64,000 nt of DNA from Closterium sp. Naga37s-1 (taxonomy: Eukaryota; Streptophyta; Zygnematophyceae; Desmidiales; Closteriaceae). The stretch lies in contig CANJKZ010001109.1 in assembly GCA_947471745.1 (NCBI GenBank), positions 496,001 to 560,000 of the forward strand, in the 5' to 3' direction. Shown piece after piece: positions 39,590-51,025 of the stretch; the stretch's first letter is position 1, and every line of letters begins with the position of its first letter. The notes below the pieces were generated by a model. The model was not told the origin of the DNA. It made no database searches and saw nothing but the letters and a program-made list of their open reading frames with translations. The position numbers were made by a program, and so were the translations under genes.

Positions 39590-39955
39590 GAATTCTCAAT
39601 CGAAACTTGTCACTAAAACTGAATACAAGGCGTTTTTATACTCGGAAAATACAAGGATAAACGAGTTAAAACGAACCTTCGGGAACACGCCCTTCCCGAT
39701 ACTACAATCACAAGTGCGCACAAGCATGCAAGGCTATTGGCACTTGGGATTACGCCCAGATTACACCGTATACACCGCTGTCGGCGCTGTCGGTGCCGTA
39801 TAATAGATATGTCGGTGGGAAAAGCAGGAAATAAGAGAAATAAATAGAAGGCTCTATAAAATAGAATAGTAGGCCGATTGAGATGAAATAAAGACCAAAA
39901 TGAAGAGGAGAAAAAGGAGAATAAGATAAAGGAAAAATATAATAATGACAAATAT
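39590..39955. other. AT-rich insertion inside Copia-C
   Basis: About 370 bp with no counterpart in Copia-B, far more AT-rich than the surrounding element. It interrupts the region between the linker and RT. No clear TIR, LTR ends or target duplication was found; possible ends are near TGTCACTAAAACTG and TTCTCTCACA. Identity unknown. Confidence 0.6.
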
Positions 39956-41618
39956 TATAACGGGGACGTTCTCTCACACTCCTTCTCCTTACACTGAGCA
40001 GACAGACTCGCTTACAGAGCGTCGTGAGCCTGCGTCTCGTCCTGCCTCGCCTGTTCGCGCGCGTCGCACTGGTAGTCATGTTTCTCGTGAGCGTCCGTCT
40101 CCTGTCCCTGGCACGCACGATATGGCAATTCGTCCTTCCTCTATTCCACAGCGTGTTCCCCTGCCGTCTCCTCCTGCGTCTTCTCTGCCTGACGTTCGCG
40201 ACCCTGAGTCTGTCCTGGCTCGTGCTGCTCACCCTACTGTCACGCGTCTGCTAGCCACTATTGTCACTGACCCGTCGTTTGAGTCTGCTGATGCATCTGC
40301 CTTAGTCTCTGAGCTTGTTGACTTTGCTGCTACCTGTCGTCTCGACTTCGCTGCTAGTCTTTTTGCCGAGTCTGAGTCTGTCTGTCCTCCGTCCGTCGGG
40401 GGTGAGTGTGCTCTTGGCACGGACGTCCTTGAGGACAGGCAGGAGGACTTTGAGTGTCTTGCAGCCGCTGCGCCTCATCTCGTGGCCATGCTGCTTGCCC
40501 CTGAGGGAGACCCGGATGCTCCAGACATCCCGACCCCGCGCTCTTATGCTGAGGCGATCGCGGGTGAGTAATCCTCTCAGTGGCAGACAACCATGGACGC
40601 AGAGATGGCATCCTGGAAGTCCACAGGCACTTACGTCGACGCAGTTCCCCCTCCTGGGGCGAACGTAGTCGATGGCATGTGGATTTTCAGGGTGAAGCGG
40701 CCGCCTGGTTCTCCGCCTGTCTTCAAGGCTCGTTACGTTGCACGAGGCTTCAGTCAGCGACAGGGAGTTGACTTCTTCCAGACCTTCTCCCCCACCCCGA
40801 AGATGACCACTCTTCGGGTTCTACTGCACGTTGCCACTCAGTGTGACTACGAGCTTCACTCTCTGGACTTTAGCACAGCGTTCTTACAGGGCAGTTTGCA
40901 CGAGGAGATCTGGCTGCGCCGCCCACCTGGCTTCACTGGGTCGTTTCCTCCTGGTACCAAGTGGAGCCTCCGGCGGCCAGTCTACGGTCTCCGTCAGGTG
41001 CCTCGTGAGTGGCACGACACACTGAGGACTACACTTGCGGCTCTTGGGTTTTCTCCTTCGACTGCTGACCCGTCGCTGTTTCTGCGCACCGACACTTCGT
41101 TGTCGCCGTTCTACATCCTCGTGTACATCGACGACTTGGTCTTTGCCACTGCTGACACAGAGGCGCTCGCCCTTGTGAAGTCAGAGCTGCAGAAGAGACA
41201 CACGTGCACAGACCTGGGTGAGCTGCGCAGCTACCTTGGCCTGCAGATCACCCGGGACAGAGCACGGCGCACCATCACACTGACTCAGTCACACATGGTG
41301 CAGCAGGTCCTTCCGGCTGGTGATCATCAGCGCTTCTGCACTGCTCTAGGCCTGGTGCCTACGTTTCCTCACTTGTTGTAGACTCTGGCTGTACTGCGAT
41401 CTACATATATATTTATATATACCTGCATGTTTACTCTTGCTAGGTAGTTATCACTGTACTGTTGTTGTTGCATATATACCTCTGCATGTGAACTGGCCTT
41501 GTGGCCCTTTGCTTGTGCTCAGAGTGTGTGGTGACATTATGATCCACTCTGAGCTTGCTTAGCTTTTCTTGACTGGTCTTATGACCCCTTGTTCTCCCCC
41601 ACTTTGCCTATGGGGGTT

Positions 41619-41751
41619 TGTCAAACCATATATGTGCTAATTGTGTGTAGGCTATAGTGGGGTAGCCCATGTGGGGTACAACCCAATATTAGGGTTAGTA
41701 CTTGTACCCACAATTCGTTCAATGCAATCATTCCTGCTTGCTATCTTGACA
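41619..41751 (+). repeat. 3' LTR of Copia-C (133 bp)
   Basis: TGTCAAACC...CTTGACA, preceded by ATGGGGGTT and followed by TATAT. Confidence 0.93.
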
Positions 41752-41799
41752 TATATAACCTTACAAACATCTCCATAAACAAAGCAGGGTACCGGAGGT

Positions 41800-42090
41800 T
41801 TGTAACAGACAGCTGCTACATAGAGTGTAACAAGCAGGACGTCACAACGCTCCCAAAAAGGTGGGTAGGCTCGTAACTGGCAGTTGTTACAGAGAGTGTA
41901 ACATGGGGCCAGCTACACCACTTCCCAGAGAGGGGTAGGACTGTAGGACTGTAAGCAACAAGCAGTTGTTACAGACAGAGTGTAACATGGAGCCTGTTAC
42001 ATTGCTCCCTTAGAGGAAGGTAGGACCGTAGGACTGTAAGCAACAGGCAGTTGTTACGGAGAGCGTAACAAGCAGCCTGTTACTTAGCCC
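41800..42090. repeat. Imperfect tandem repeat, about 75-85 bp period
   Basis: About four units each containing GGCAGTTGTTACAGAGAG or a variant, then GTGTAAC; later units also contain GTAGGACTGTAAGCAACA. GTAAC/GTTAC words make each unit partly self-complementary. It lies just downstream of the EXORDIUM-like gene 1 stop (which is on the minus strand). Confidence 0.85.
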
Positions 42091-42177
42091 GTACGGGACG
42101 TACGCGTGTTTCTTTCTTCCCTTTCTCCTCCCATTCCCTCTCCTTTCTCTTCCCATTCCCTCCCCTTTTCCCTCCCC

Positions 42178-44710
42178 CTAGCAGCAAGTCCCGATTGTTC
42201 TACACAGCTGATCCTTCACCCCACCAGAAAGCACCCCGCACATACCTCCTCCTCCCCCTTCCCCACCCCCAATTCGAATCACACACTTCTGCTTCGTCCT
42301 ATCCCAGTTCTGCTGGACCAAGAACCGCATCCCACCTGCTCCCACCAGGTTGTAACGGTACTGGTTACCACTCGTTCCTGTGGCAAATTTCACCACGGCT
42401 TTCCCGGTGAGAGGGTTGGAGTTGCCGTATTGCCAGGAGCACAGGTCTGCGTTCTCGTCGCCGGACGGAGCTAGCCAGCCGGTTCGGAGGTCAGGGTCGG
42501 TGGCAGCTTCGGCAATCTCATGCGCGAGAGTGGAGACCGTAGCGTCGATCCCGGGGTTGTTGTTGGGAGAGGTGCTGTCGTGGGAGAAGAGGAAGGGAGT
42601 GGGGAGAGGGGTGGGGGAAAGGGTGGGGGGCAGGATGAGGCAAGGAAGGATTAGACAAGGAAGGATGATAGGACGGCAGGATGAGACGAAGGAGGGAGAA
42701 AAGAGGGAAAGAGGATGTGCTGTCATGCACTATAGTGACACACTGTAGCATCCACCCCTGGGGATTGATGTTGGGGAATGTGCTTTCATGCACGGGTTGG
42801 GGCATGCACCGTTGTGCCCCAGGGGCCCATACACAACCGCACACATCTTCCCCCCTCCCCTCCCCTCACCTCACCTCCCCTCCCCTCACCTCACCTCCCC
42901 TCCCCTCCCCTCCCCTCCCCTCCCCTCCCCTCCCCTCCCCTCCACCTCACCCCTTCTGTGTCATGCAGCCATTGGGGCACGCGCCGTGGTGCCCCAGGAA
43001 CCCGTACAAGAGGCTCGCCCCGTTGTGCCCAGTCTCGTTTCCCCCCACCCATCCCCCTCCCATTCCCCCACCCATGCCCCTTTAGTCTCACCCCTTCTGT
43101 GTCATGCAGCCGTTGAGGCAGGCGCCGTGGTGGCCCAGAAACCCGTACACGAGGTTCGCCCCGTTGTGCGACGCCAGGGAGTGCCAGCCGCAGTAGTCGG
43201 TGCAAAACCCCGACACGCGCACGTCCTTGCTGCCCATCAGCATGTAGATGGCGCTGCTGTCAAACGGCAGGTCGCCCGCTGTGAGTACGTGCTTCACGGC
43301 TGGAGAGAGAAACAGATAGGGAGGGGAGTGGGGAGGGCAGGTGGGGGGGAATGGGGCGGGCAGGGGCGGAGAGCAGGGGGGATGAGAGCGGGATGGGAAG
43401 GGACGGGATGGGAAGGGGCAGGGAGGAGCGGTGATGGTGGGAGGGTGGGTTGGTGCAGACAAGACGCCGCAGAGGCTGACAGCCAGCCTCATCACATCAA
43501 CTCACACGCCCCACCCGCCGAACCACACACGTCCTTCCGAACCACACAAGCCCCGCCGAACCACACAAGCCCCACCGAACCACACACACGGCCCCGCCGA
43601 AACACACAAGCCCCGCGTGCGACTTACAGGCGGCGACGAAGCCTTCGGTGAGCCCCGTGCGCCCCTGCGAGTAGTCGTCATACGCCACTCCCGCCAGCCG
43701 CACCTGGTGGCGTTGATGTGCCATGCCATGCCATGCCATGCCATGCAATTCCACGGGAGGGGACGGAGACAAGGGAAGAGCGCGACAAGGGTGACTATAA
43801 GACGAGGGGATTGTAAGCAGAGATGAGTTGCCCACATGCTGCTGGCAGCAACTTCTGATTCGCCCTTACCCCTCTTCGCCCCCCTCTCCCCCCTCCCCAC
43901 TCTTCCCCCACCTCTTCCCCCACCTCTTCCCCCACCTATCCCAATATCTTTTCCTCCCCGTTCCCCCCGTCTCACCTTCGAGCTAACATATCGACTGCTC
44001 CCGTCCGCCGCCATGTAATACCCCGCCGAAATCCCCCACCATTGCTTCACGGTCGCCACGCCGCCGCTGCCGCCTCTGCGGCCGCCCTGCTCCGTGGTGC
44101 TACTTAACGACCGCACGAAATTTTCGAACACTTCCTGCCCGCTGCCCGCGGGCCAGGAGCCGTAGTAGATTAAGTACACGTCGAGCGTTGCTGACGCGAC
44201 CACCGGACCGCCTAAATACCGAATCGGGCCTTTGCGCCATTGCGGCTGGACGGCGGCCATTTTGCTCGCGGCGGCGGCGGCGGCGTCGTTGGCGGCGGCG
44301 GCAGCGGGAGTGGCGGAAGCCGCTGCGCCGGTAGCGCGGAAGCCAGATCTCCGCGGAAGGCCGAATGAAGAGTGGGTGGTCTTCGCTTGCGGGTGTTTAT
44401 TAGTAGGCGCAGCTGGGGACGCAGCCGCCGCAGCATCACTGCCTTCAGTAGCAGCGGCCGCAGTCGTCGTAGCAGGGTCGACGGGATTCGCGAGGGAATT
44501 CGCGAGAGGCTTCGCGATGCGGAGCAGCGACGGAAGAGCTTTGATGCGAATCGACGAGGCGTTGTCGTCCGTCGGAACGGCAGCGGTAACGGCGTAGGAG
44601 AGGCGGAGGAGCACGAGGATGGGGACGAGGCGCGCGGAAAGTCCGCGCGGGGCGGAGCGCAGGGAAAGTGCGCGCAGGGGGGCTGAGCGTCGGGAAGGGC
44701 GGAGAGCCAT
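42178..44710 (-). CDS. EXORDIUM/PHI-1-like secreted protein 1 (4 exons)
   Basis: Proposed exons on the minus strand are 44710-43976, 43703-43628, 43299-43092 and 42574-42178. GT/AG borders and phases agree and give 471 residues plus stop. The N-terminus has an Arg-rich start and a hydrophobic signal-like segment (VPILVLLRLSYAVTAAVP), then a Ser/Ala-rich stretch. Family motifs follow in order: LGGPVVASATLDVYLIYYGSW, VKQWWGISAGYY, VRLAGVAYDDYSQG, GFCTDYCGWH, FLGHHGACLNGC, DATVSTLAHEIAEAATDP, DLCSWQYGN and the tail MRFLVQQNWD. This is the phosphate-induced-1/EXORDIUM family, extracellular in land plants and linked there to growth and cell-wall responses. The role in this organism is inference. 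Intron 3 carries two extra copies of the exon 3 end. Confidence 0.85.
42779..43045 (-). repeat. Two extra copies of the exon 3 3' end of EXORDIUM-like gene 1
   Basis: On the minus strand, about 42954-43045 repeats the codons for HNGASLLYGFLGHHGACPNGC and the GGGTGAG donor. A more diverged copy at 42779-42845 retains LGHNGACPNPCM. They follow the real exon 3 end (43092) inside intron 3 and are separated by CTCCCC-rich microsatellite (42850-42950). Confidence 0.85.
43714..43748. repeat. (ATGCC)n microsatellite in intron 1 of EXORDIUM-like gene 1
   Basis: About six ATGCC units beside the exon 2 acceptor. Confidence 0.85.
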
Positions 44711-45170
44711 GACAACGGCAATGGCGACACGCGCGGAAAAGGCAAATCCTGGTTGTCAGAGGAAGAAAGGTGAGGCTTGCTAAGCCACGTGATGAGTCTT
44801 GTCTTCTGCAAGGGTAACGCGGCAAGCGTCTTAAAACGTCACCAGATCGAGTTCCGAGCTGTGTCAAAGCTGTCAGAGGAGACGAGAGCGGTGCGGCTTC
44901 GAGTCGAGTAACGCGGCACGGGTCGCTCGCAAGCTTAGTCACACCGGACCGGTAAAAGCAGGGCAAGCCCGGTAGCGCAGGGGCCAAAAAGGCGAGTTCT
45001 GAGTCGACTTGAACCCCGGAAGCGTCGCAACGGATGCGTGTAGTAAGGGCAAGCCGGGCAGAGCCCAGGGGCTGGTAAGGACCAGTGGATAGTATCACAG
45101 TACTACCGGGGGTTGGCGGAGCTGCTGCTTTCCGTGTGTTTCTCGCGGTTCGATCAGCCAGAACGCGTTG

Positions 45171-45235
45171 AGCGGCGAGCAACGCTTCGAAGAGCGGCGA
45201 GCAACGCTTCGAAGAGCGGCGAGCAACACTTTTAA
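45171..45235. repeat. 20-bp tandem repeat (AGCGGCGAGCAACGCTTCGA)
   Basis: Three units, the last diverged, followed by GACGAGC units. Confidence 0.9.
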
Positions 45236-45945
45236 GAGCGACGAGCGACGAGCGACGAGAGCGCGCCCGCAGATAGTGCTGCTCCACGTGTCCTCTGCGA
45301 ACGAAACACTCTACTATGCTCTCCTAGTCGGGACGGCAAAAGAAAGAAGCTAATGCTGTGCCCGTGTAAAATGGTCACGGAGAGGGAAGTATTCGCTTTT
45401 GCGGCTCCTTCGCAAGGGTATCCACGCTTCAACTCATGGTCATGGGCATACATGATGACCATAACCCATAACCCATAACCTGTGCCTGTGGGCCAAGGGC
45501 GGACCCTTGCTTGTCTGTGATTGGTCCATTCTATCATTGTAATGGAACAACAAGCCAAGCCGAGCCGAATTGTCGAGCCGATTTGAGGTTGTTGGTGGCG
45601 GTGGTGTCTTTCTCCCATGTTGGCCCCGTACTTGGCCCGCTTCGCCGCCACCTGCCCCCAGCGCCCCAGCTCCCCAGCTGCCCAGCCATTTTACAGCTGC
45701 CAGCTGCGCAACCCCTTGATTCCATAGCTCCGGCTCGACTCGAATCTAGTCACAACTCCCGACCGATCCGAGTCTACCCAGGATAATGCGTCCAGTGCTA
45801 GAAAAAAGCCAGCACGCCTTACTAGGGTTGGACGATTTTTACAGAAACAACCTTTGTCAACCACTTCTGAAGGTGCTCTAGAAATGTACATCATGCAAGC
45901 TTTCAGTGTGCCAAAGTATCGCGTGTGCTCTGCGACTCTATATTT

Positions 45946-46134
45946 AAAGCCGTGGCCCAACTATCAACTTCAACTTCAAAGTATTATAGCTTGGAAGAGG
46001 TTGACCCAGGCAGTTCAGAGCCGAGAAGTTTGTCCTCTTCTGGTTTTCCTTTTTTTTCGTCCAGTAGAATTCAAGTTACTCACATGCCATTTTTGTCCCC
46101 CTACTGTTCCCAAGAAGTTGCACCCCGCCTTTAA
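45946..46134 (+). repeat. Interspersed repeat, copy 1
   Basis: About 190 bp that recurs in inverted orientation at 59077-59267. It runs from AAAGCCGTGGCCCAACTATC to GAAGTTGCACCCCGCCTTT. No TIR or coding capacity was seen. Confidence 0.85.
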
Positions 46135-46504
46135 TTCGGGAAGATGAGGAATCAAGGCGCCGAATCATCATGAAACAATAAATGCAGGCTGTGAAGGGTG
46201 ACTAACCGCTAACGTTCAGCATGCACTGATCTTGACCGGCTGGTTGAAGCCAGAGGTCGGCCCCAGCCAATCTGTGCCTGCTTCCCCTTATACATTCTCG
46301 ACTTTGAACCAGCTACCAGATAAAGGGTTTTTAGTTACGGCGGAAGAGGTACTTCCGAACCTGCGCTTTCTAGGGAACTTTGTTTCTACCTGCACACAGT
46401 TTCCCAGGTTTTGCGGCCCAGACAGAAGACTTACTGCGCTAAGACAGAAACCGATTCCAAATTTACCCACGTATCTAAGTGCATAACACTATTTTGCCTT
46501 TCTA

Positions 46505-46700
46505 TCTGCACTAAACTAAATCCCTCTCGGCTGGCAAGTGTCAGGGGCATCAACCATAAACACCTTGCGACTAAGTGTTTAGGGTTGATGCCAAAACTAA
46601 ATCCCTCTTGGCTGGCATGCTAATGTATGGCATCAACCCTAAACACCTTGTCGCGTGGTATTTAGGGTTGATGCCCTTGAAAACTTGGGGTTTAGTTTTG
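46505..46700. repeat. Inverted-repeat cluster with TTTAGGG-like words
   Basis: GGCATCAACC(A/C)TAAACACC and its complement GGTGTTTAGGGTTGATGCC alternate several times. AACTAAATCCCTCTNGGCTG occurs twice. It could fold into hairpins or be the remains of a MITE. Confidence 0.7.
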
Positions 46701-47696
46701 TGCTTGCTGGCAGAAGAAAATCCGATTAGAACAGTGCTTGCGTGACGTGCGGAGAAGCCGAGTTCTGTGTTAGCACAATAACTTTTCCGCCTCAGAAGCG
46801 GATCAGCGGAAAGTGTGCGCAAGTTGAGATGAATGTCCTTTGAAAGAAAGGAAGCTACAGTGGTCCTTCCGGGAAAACTAAAAACCCCTAGAAAAAAGCT
46901 GGATTGTGAAACTCAATGCAATTTGACGGGTTTCACAGAAGTATGGTTTGCAGCTTTGGGTTTCCTGACCAGAAAAAGTTTCTTGCGATTTGAGCCGCTC
47001 CTCGCACGTGTATCACATTCGTTTTAGGTTGTTTGTTAGCTCAACATTTTCCATGAGGGCGCGGCGAGACTGGTCAACGCGACGGTTCTGAGGAAGGTGC
47101 GTTAGAGGAAGGTGCTTTGATAGCGAGCGATACGGTTACAATGGAAAAAACAAAGTGAAGCAAATTACTGGTTGAAGGCCTTGCAGCATCCGTTACGCAA
47201 CGGTGTATAAACTTTCACAATTTTTTTTTTTCAAAAACAACGCTCACCACAAAAAATCATGTTCAGAAAGTCTAATATAACAGCACAATACATGCACAAA
47301 TGCTTTAGTCACAACAAAGGGCCTCAGGAAAAACAGGCGGTATGACAGCAGCACAGTGGGAACAGCCAACCACGGCAGCTCAGGGAGGAAATGAAGGAAC
47401 TCAGGAACCAAGTAATGAAACAAATACTTGAGCGGCGCAGACATGGCTCCAGATATTTGAAGTAATGGCAAGTGTGGAATGGCAAAACGTGGGTGGCACT
47501 TGAAGCGCGGATCCCTGGGAAAACTAGTTCGAACAGCATCGATTGAAGACATCGCACAGGCGAGGGCGAATCCAGCGAGGTATGTTGGGGCACAACGTGC
47601 TGTCCTCCTGTAAAACAGTCGAGGAAGGGCACGAGAAGAGGAGCAGCATTCAGTAAACGAGAACAGTCTGTCAAGACTCAACAGCATCACAGATAG

Positions 47697-49957
47697 TCAA
47701 CACCGATTCACAAGCACCAACCATCCCAACCGCCAACGTGCAAGCTCCTTTCCCTCTGCGCCCACTCTCCCCTGCCTCCCAGTCCGACTTCCCCTTTCTT
47801 GACATCTCCCCCACTCCCCCATCCGGCCTTCCCTCCCCACACTTACAGGCAGGTCATTCTGCAGCATGCACGTGTTCTCGACGCGGTCCCACGCTTTCGA
47901 TATAAGGAACTTCATGCCTTTGTTGCCGATGAGATTGTAGCGGTACTGGAACCCGTCCGCGTTACGAGCGTACTTGACCTCGATAGTGTCGTTTCCGTAA
48001 TTCTTGTCGCAATTATCGGACACCTCCGAACCGTCGCCCATCATCCACCCCGTCTCAGTGTCGGGGTTCGTGATGATGTTTACGAGCTTGTTAGCGAGGG
48101 TCGAGACTGTAGCGTCCATAGCCGTGTTACCATTAGGCGAGGCACTGTAAAGCGGGGATGGAAGAGGGGGAATGAGTTGATACAAAGAGTGGAAGGGGAC
48201 GCTGGAACGGACGAGTCGAAACCATTGAGAAACACTGAGCGGAAAGCAAGCGGCTGGAAATGAGTAAGGGTGGTGGAAGGCTTGGGGGAGTGGGAGGGGG
48301 AGGGAAAAATGGGGACGTGGATGACGAGAACGGAGAGTAGAGCAAAATGACTATGTGGTAAATAAAAATATATATCATTAGTCGAAAATGGCGTCCTAAA
48401 AAACTTTTCATAGTCATAATAATAACAAGAAAAAAGGTAAGAGAACAAAAAACAGCAAGGGGAAAAACAAACAAACAAACAGGGAGGTTACTGAGCGCGT
48501 ACGGTTCAGGCATGCAAGGATCGGGGCAGCTGCCGTGATCCCCGGCGAAGCCGAGGTTGAACGGGCCGAGATAGTGCGCGGCCTTGGTGTGCCAGCCGCA
48601 GAAGTTAGTGCAGAAGCCGTCAACTTCCACGATGTTGCTCGTTAGCACGAAGTAGACGCCGTTTGCATCGTACTTGAGCGACTTGCCCTTGCCGATCTGC
48701 CAGCGCGCGACTGCACGGAGAAGGTGGGGGGTGGGGGAGGAAGAGCGGCAAGACGGGTAAGTGGAGAGCGGGCGCGGAGGGAGAGGGGGGAGAGTGGGGG
48801 AAAGGGAACAATGAGCAAGTGACGTGACGGGAGCTGTCGAACGGAAGAACTGCGGCAGAAGGAAAAGGAACGGGGAATGGGAGCGAATGGGGGGAGGGAG
48901 AGGAGAGAGCGGGGCAAGGAGGAAAGGGAGTCTAGGGGGAAAGGGTGGAAAAAGGGAGGAAAGGAATATAACACGGTGAGATGAAACAGAAGAGTCGGAG
49001 ACAAGGAATAAAAGCGCGGAGCAAAATTTCGGCAGCGACATACTTGTGGCGATGTCGGCGGCGGAGAGTGGCCCTTTGCCCAGCGAAAATGCGTCGTACG
49101 CCACTCCTGCGAGGCGCACCTGGCGAGAGACACGGCAGGTGAGAGCGACACAGCGGTTCACACAGGGACGGGGAAAGAGAGGCGAAAGGTTAGAGCGGAG
49201 CTGGGTGTCCGGACGGAAATTAGAGCAGGCATAGGCAGCAAGTCGCAGCTTAGGAGCACTCGTGACGATCTTAAACAAGGGAGGGGGGCATTATGGCGCA
49301 CACGCAGAAACGCGAAGCGCTTCATGCGTTTAGCGGACTGTTTTCTATGGCGGCGGACAAACGGATGAGTAAGATAGCGCGAGACGGGACGGGCACGGCT
49401 CAGAACGTCGCGAAGGCCGCACATGTATAGCGATGTTCCGATTGACCCGAACCCACTCTACGCTTCCCTCGTCCAAAGAGTAAACGTACTTCTGTGCCGA
49501 CGTATCGGTCCTTGTTCGTCTCGTTGTTCGTCATGTAGTAATTCCCAGTAATAGCGAACCAGTTCTTAACAGAATTCTCGCCACCGCCTCCCTGCTTCCC
49601 GTTCGTGCTGCTCAGAGATTTGACGAAGTTCTCGATGATTTTCTGCCCGTAACCCTTGGGCCAGTTGCCGTAGTAGATTAAGTAGATGTTCACTGTCGGC
49701 CTGCCAACCACAACCGGGCCGCCATTGTAAATAATCGGACCCACCCCGTCTGCATTTGAAGATTGGGTTTTCCCCGAGTTTGATATCCTCCCCCCCTTTC
49801 CGATGCCGCGGTTCCTACTTTTGAAAAACTTCGAAGGAAGGCTTCGAATTTTCGTTATGGTATTTTTGAACGGGCTGTTCCTGCCGGCGTCGGCGTGCGA
49901 CGCAGAGTGGAGGAGGAAGGCGGAGAAGAGAAGCAGGTAAACTACGCGTGGCAACAT
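47697..49957 (-). CDS. EXORDIUM/PHI-1-like secreted protein 2 (4 exons)
   Basis: Proposed exons on the minus strand are 49957-49490, 49119-49044, 48710-48503 and 48144-47697, giving 399 residues plus stop. Exons 2 and 3 (76 and 208 nt) are exactly as long as in the neighbouring gene, with the same phases. A clean signal peptide (MLPRVVYLLLFSAFLLHSAS) is followed by a basic region and YNGGPVVVGRPTVNIYLIYY, then VKNWFAITGNYY, VRLAGVAYDAFSLGK, GFCTNFCGWH, FAGDHGSCPDPC, DATVSTLANKLVNIITNP and MKFLISKAWDRV. A strong donor-like GTAAGT follows NDLP near 47846. The last about 50 codons may therefore be intron, with a short final exon further downstream. Probably a tandem duplicate of gene 1. Confidence 0.83.
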
Positions 49958-51025
49958 CTTGACGACAGATGGTTCTGATGGAAACGAAATTTGTGAAATC
50001 TCCCTTGCTGCGTTTCTAATGGGAGGTGTGTTTGAAAGGCTTGCTAGATAGCTGCAGTCCTAATGTGACCTGTTCCTCGGAATCACAAGCAAAACGAATG
50101 AGTACTGAACAGCACTACACGTTGAGAGGTGGACGACGGGGTGGAAGAGGGGTTATGGCACGCACAGCCTTGGAACACGGGGGTTCGTCGTGATAGTACA
50201 GTTTACCGCATTGGCTGGAAGGAGGGAGAGAAGGGAAGGGGGGCGAGAAGGTACAGCAGCTAGGGGGACAGTGAGCAAGTGGGGCTGCTGCTGGTGTGGG
50301 ATGGCGGAGAGCGATACGTTAGTGTGGGATGGCGGAGAGCGATAAGTGGAGGAGAGCAGACAGACTTGGACGAAACAGCGAAGGGGACCCGATCACCTGC
50401 GGTTCGAACTTTCTACGCAGGACTTGGGCAGATACGTTTATTCGTTAACTGACTTCGCTCTGAATCCTGCCCTGACGCTCCAAACACAGCTAGGGACAAC
50501 AGCTTTGGACAAACATTGCACCATCAAAGCCAATGTGTTAAATTCTTGGGCAGCTGAGGCGCAGCGCAGGCTAAGTTTCCTGGGGCGAGGTTGTGGAGAG
50601 TTTTGTACACATTCTACCTGGCGGACTCTCTGACATAACTTCCCGAAAAACCGGAATCCTGCGACCCGATACGTGGGGCCACCGATAGCAGCAAATAACC
50701 TGGTGAATTCTCTGAGCAACAGAAACTGTAGGGTTACAACAACCTGGCGCGAATATATTCTCAACGGACTGGGGTGGGGAGAGCTCAACTGTGTTCCCTT
50801 GGGTCCACGACTAGTTACCACCAGCTTCTGCTTCGCTCATTCGTTTAGCGCAGCATGGCCTCGTTCCTCAATCTGGAACTCTGTATAGTCTGGTTCCTCA
50901 ACAAACACCGCTTCTCAGGTAGAACACATTTTTTCTTAACCTCTTCCACCATTCTACTTACATAAATGTAGCTCATACATAAATTTTACAGGCATGGGCA
51001 TTTCACCATACTAGACTCTACCATT
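49958..51025. other. Intergenic, promoter side of EXORDIUM-like gene 2
   Basis: About 1.07 kb. A 20-bp word TGGGATGGCGGAGAGCGATA is repeated at about 50298 and 50324. No gene recognised. Confidence 0.5.

Larger units (their letters stand above)
36223..41381 (+). pseudogene. Copia-C gag-pol polyprotein, broken
   Basis: Gag starts at the ATG at 36223 or 36346, with one TPQQLREW module and a Cys/His cluster like that of Copia-B. The protease motif is LDSGASHCFF. A TAG at 37150-37152 stands where Copia-B has CAG. Integrase then follows with an intact triad (HLDVWGP, LHSDKGGEF, QQNGVAER). The Glu/Pro/Gly/Ala linker has a TGA at 38482 whose duplicated copy at 38803 still reads CGA, and two SPQQAREW modules. 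The frame is lost after about 39490, and 39590-39955 is foreign AT-rich DNA. A TAA lies at about 40570. RT follows (YIDD near 41125). At about 41312 the frame jumps in phase from QQVL to the last codons DHQRFC, so RNase H is deleted. Confidence 0.92.
35180..41751 (+). mobile_element. Copia-C: decayed relative of Copia-B (6.6 kb)
   Basis: LTRs of 133 bp at 35180-35312 and 41619-41751 differ at about five sites by eye; the left one starts TA instead of TG. The target duplication TATAT is at 35175-35179 and 41752-41756. Internal sequence encodes the same polyprotein as Copia-B but with several in-frame stops, an AT-rich insertion, an in-frame duplication and a deletion that removes most of RNase H. 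It was probably mobilised by a relative and cannot be autonomous. Confidence 0.94.
44711..47696. other. Intergenic between the two EXORDIUM-like genes
   Basis: About 3 kb holding the promoter of gene 1 (minus strand), a 20-bp tandem repeat at 45171-45235, an interspersed repeat at 45946-46134 and an inverted-repeat cluster at about 46505-46700. No further gene is recognised. Confidence 0.55.

Noticed and set aside
45440-45485. Telomere-like array (CATAACCCATAACCC)
   Set aside because: Only three short units with the wrong sequence for a telomere; simple repeat.
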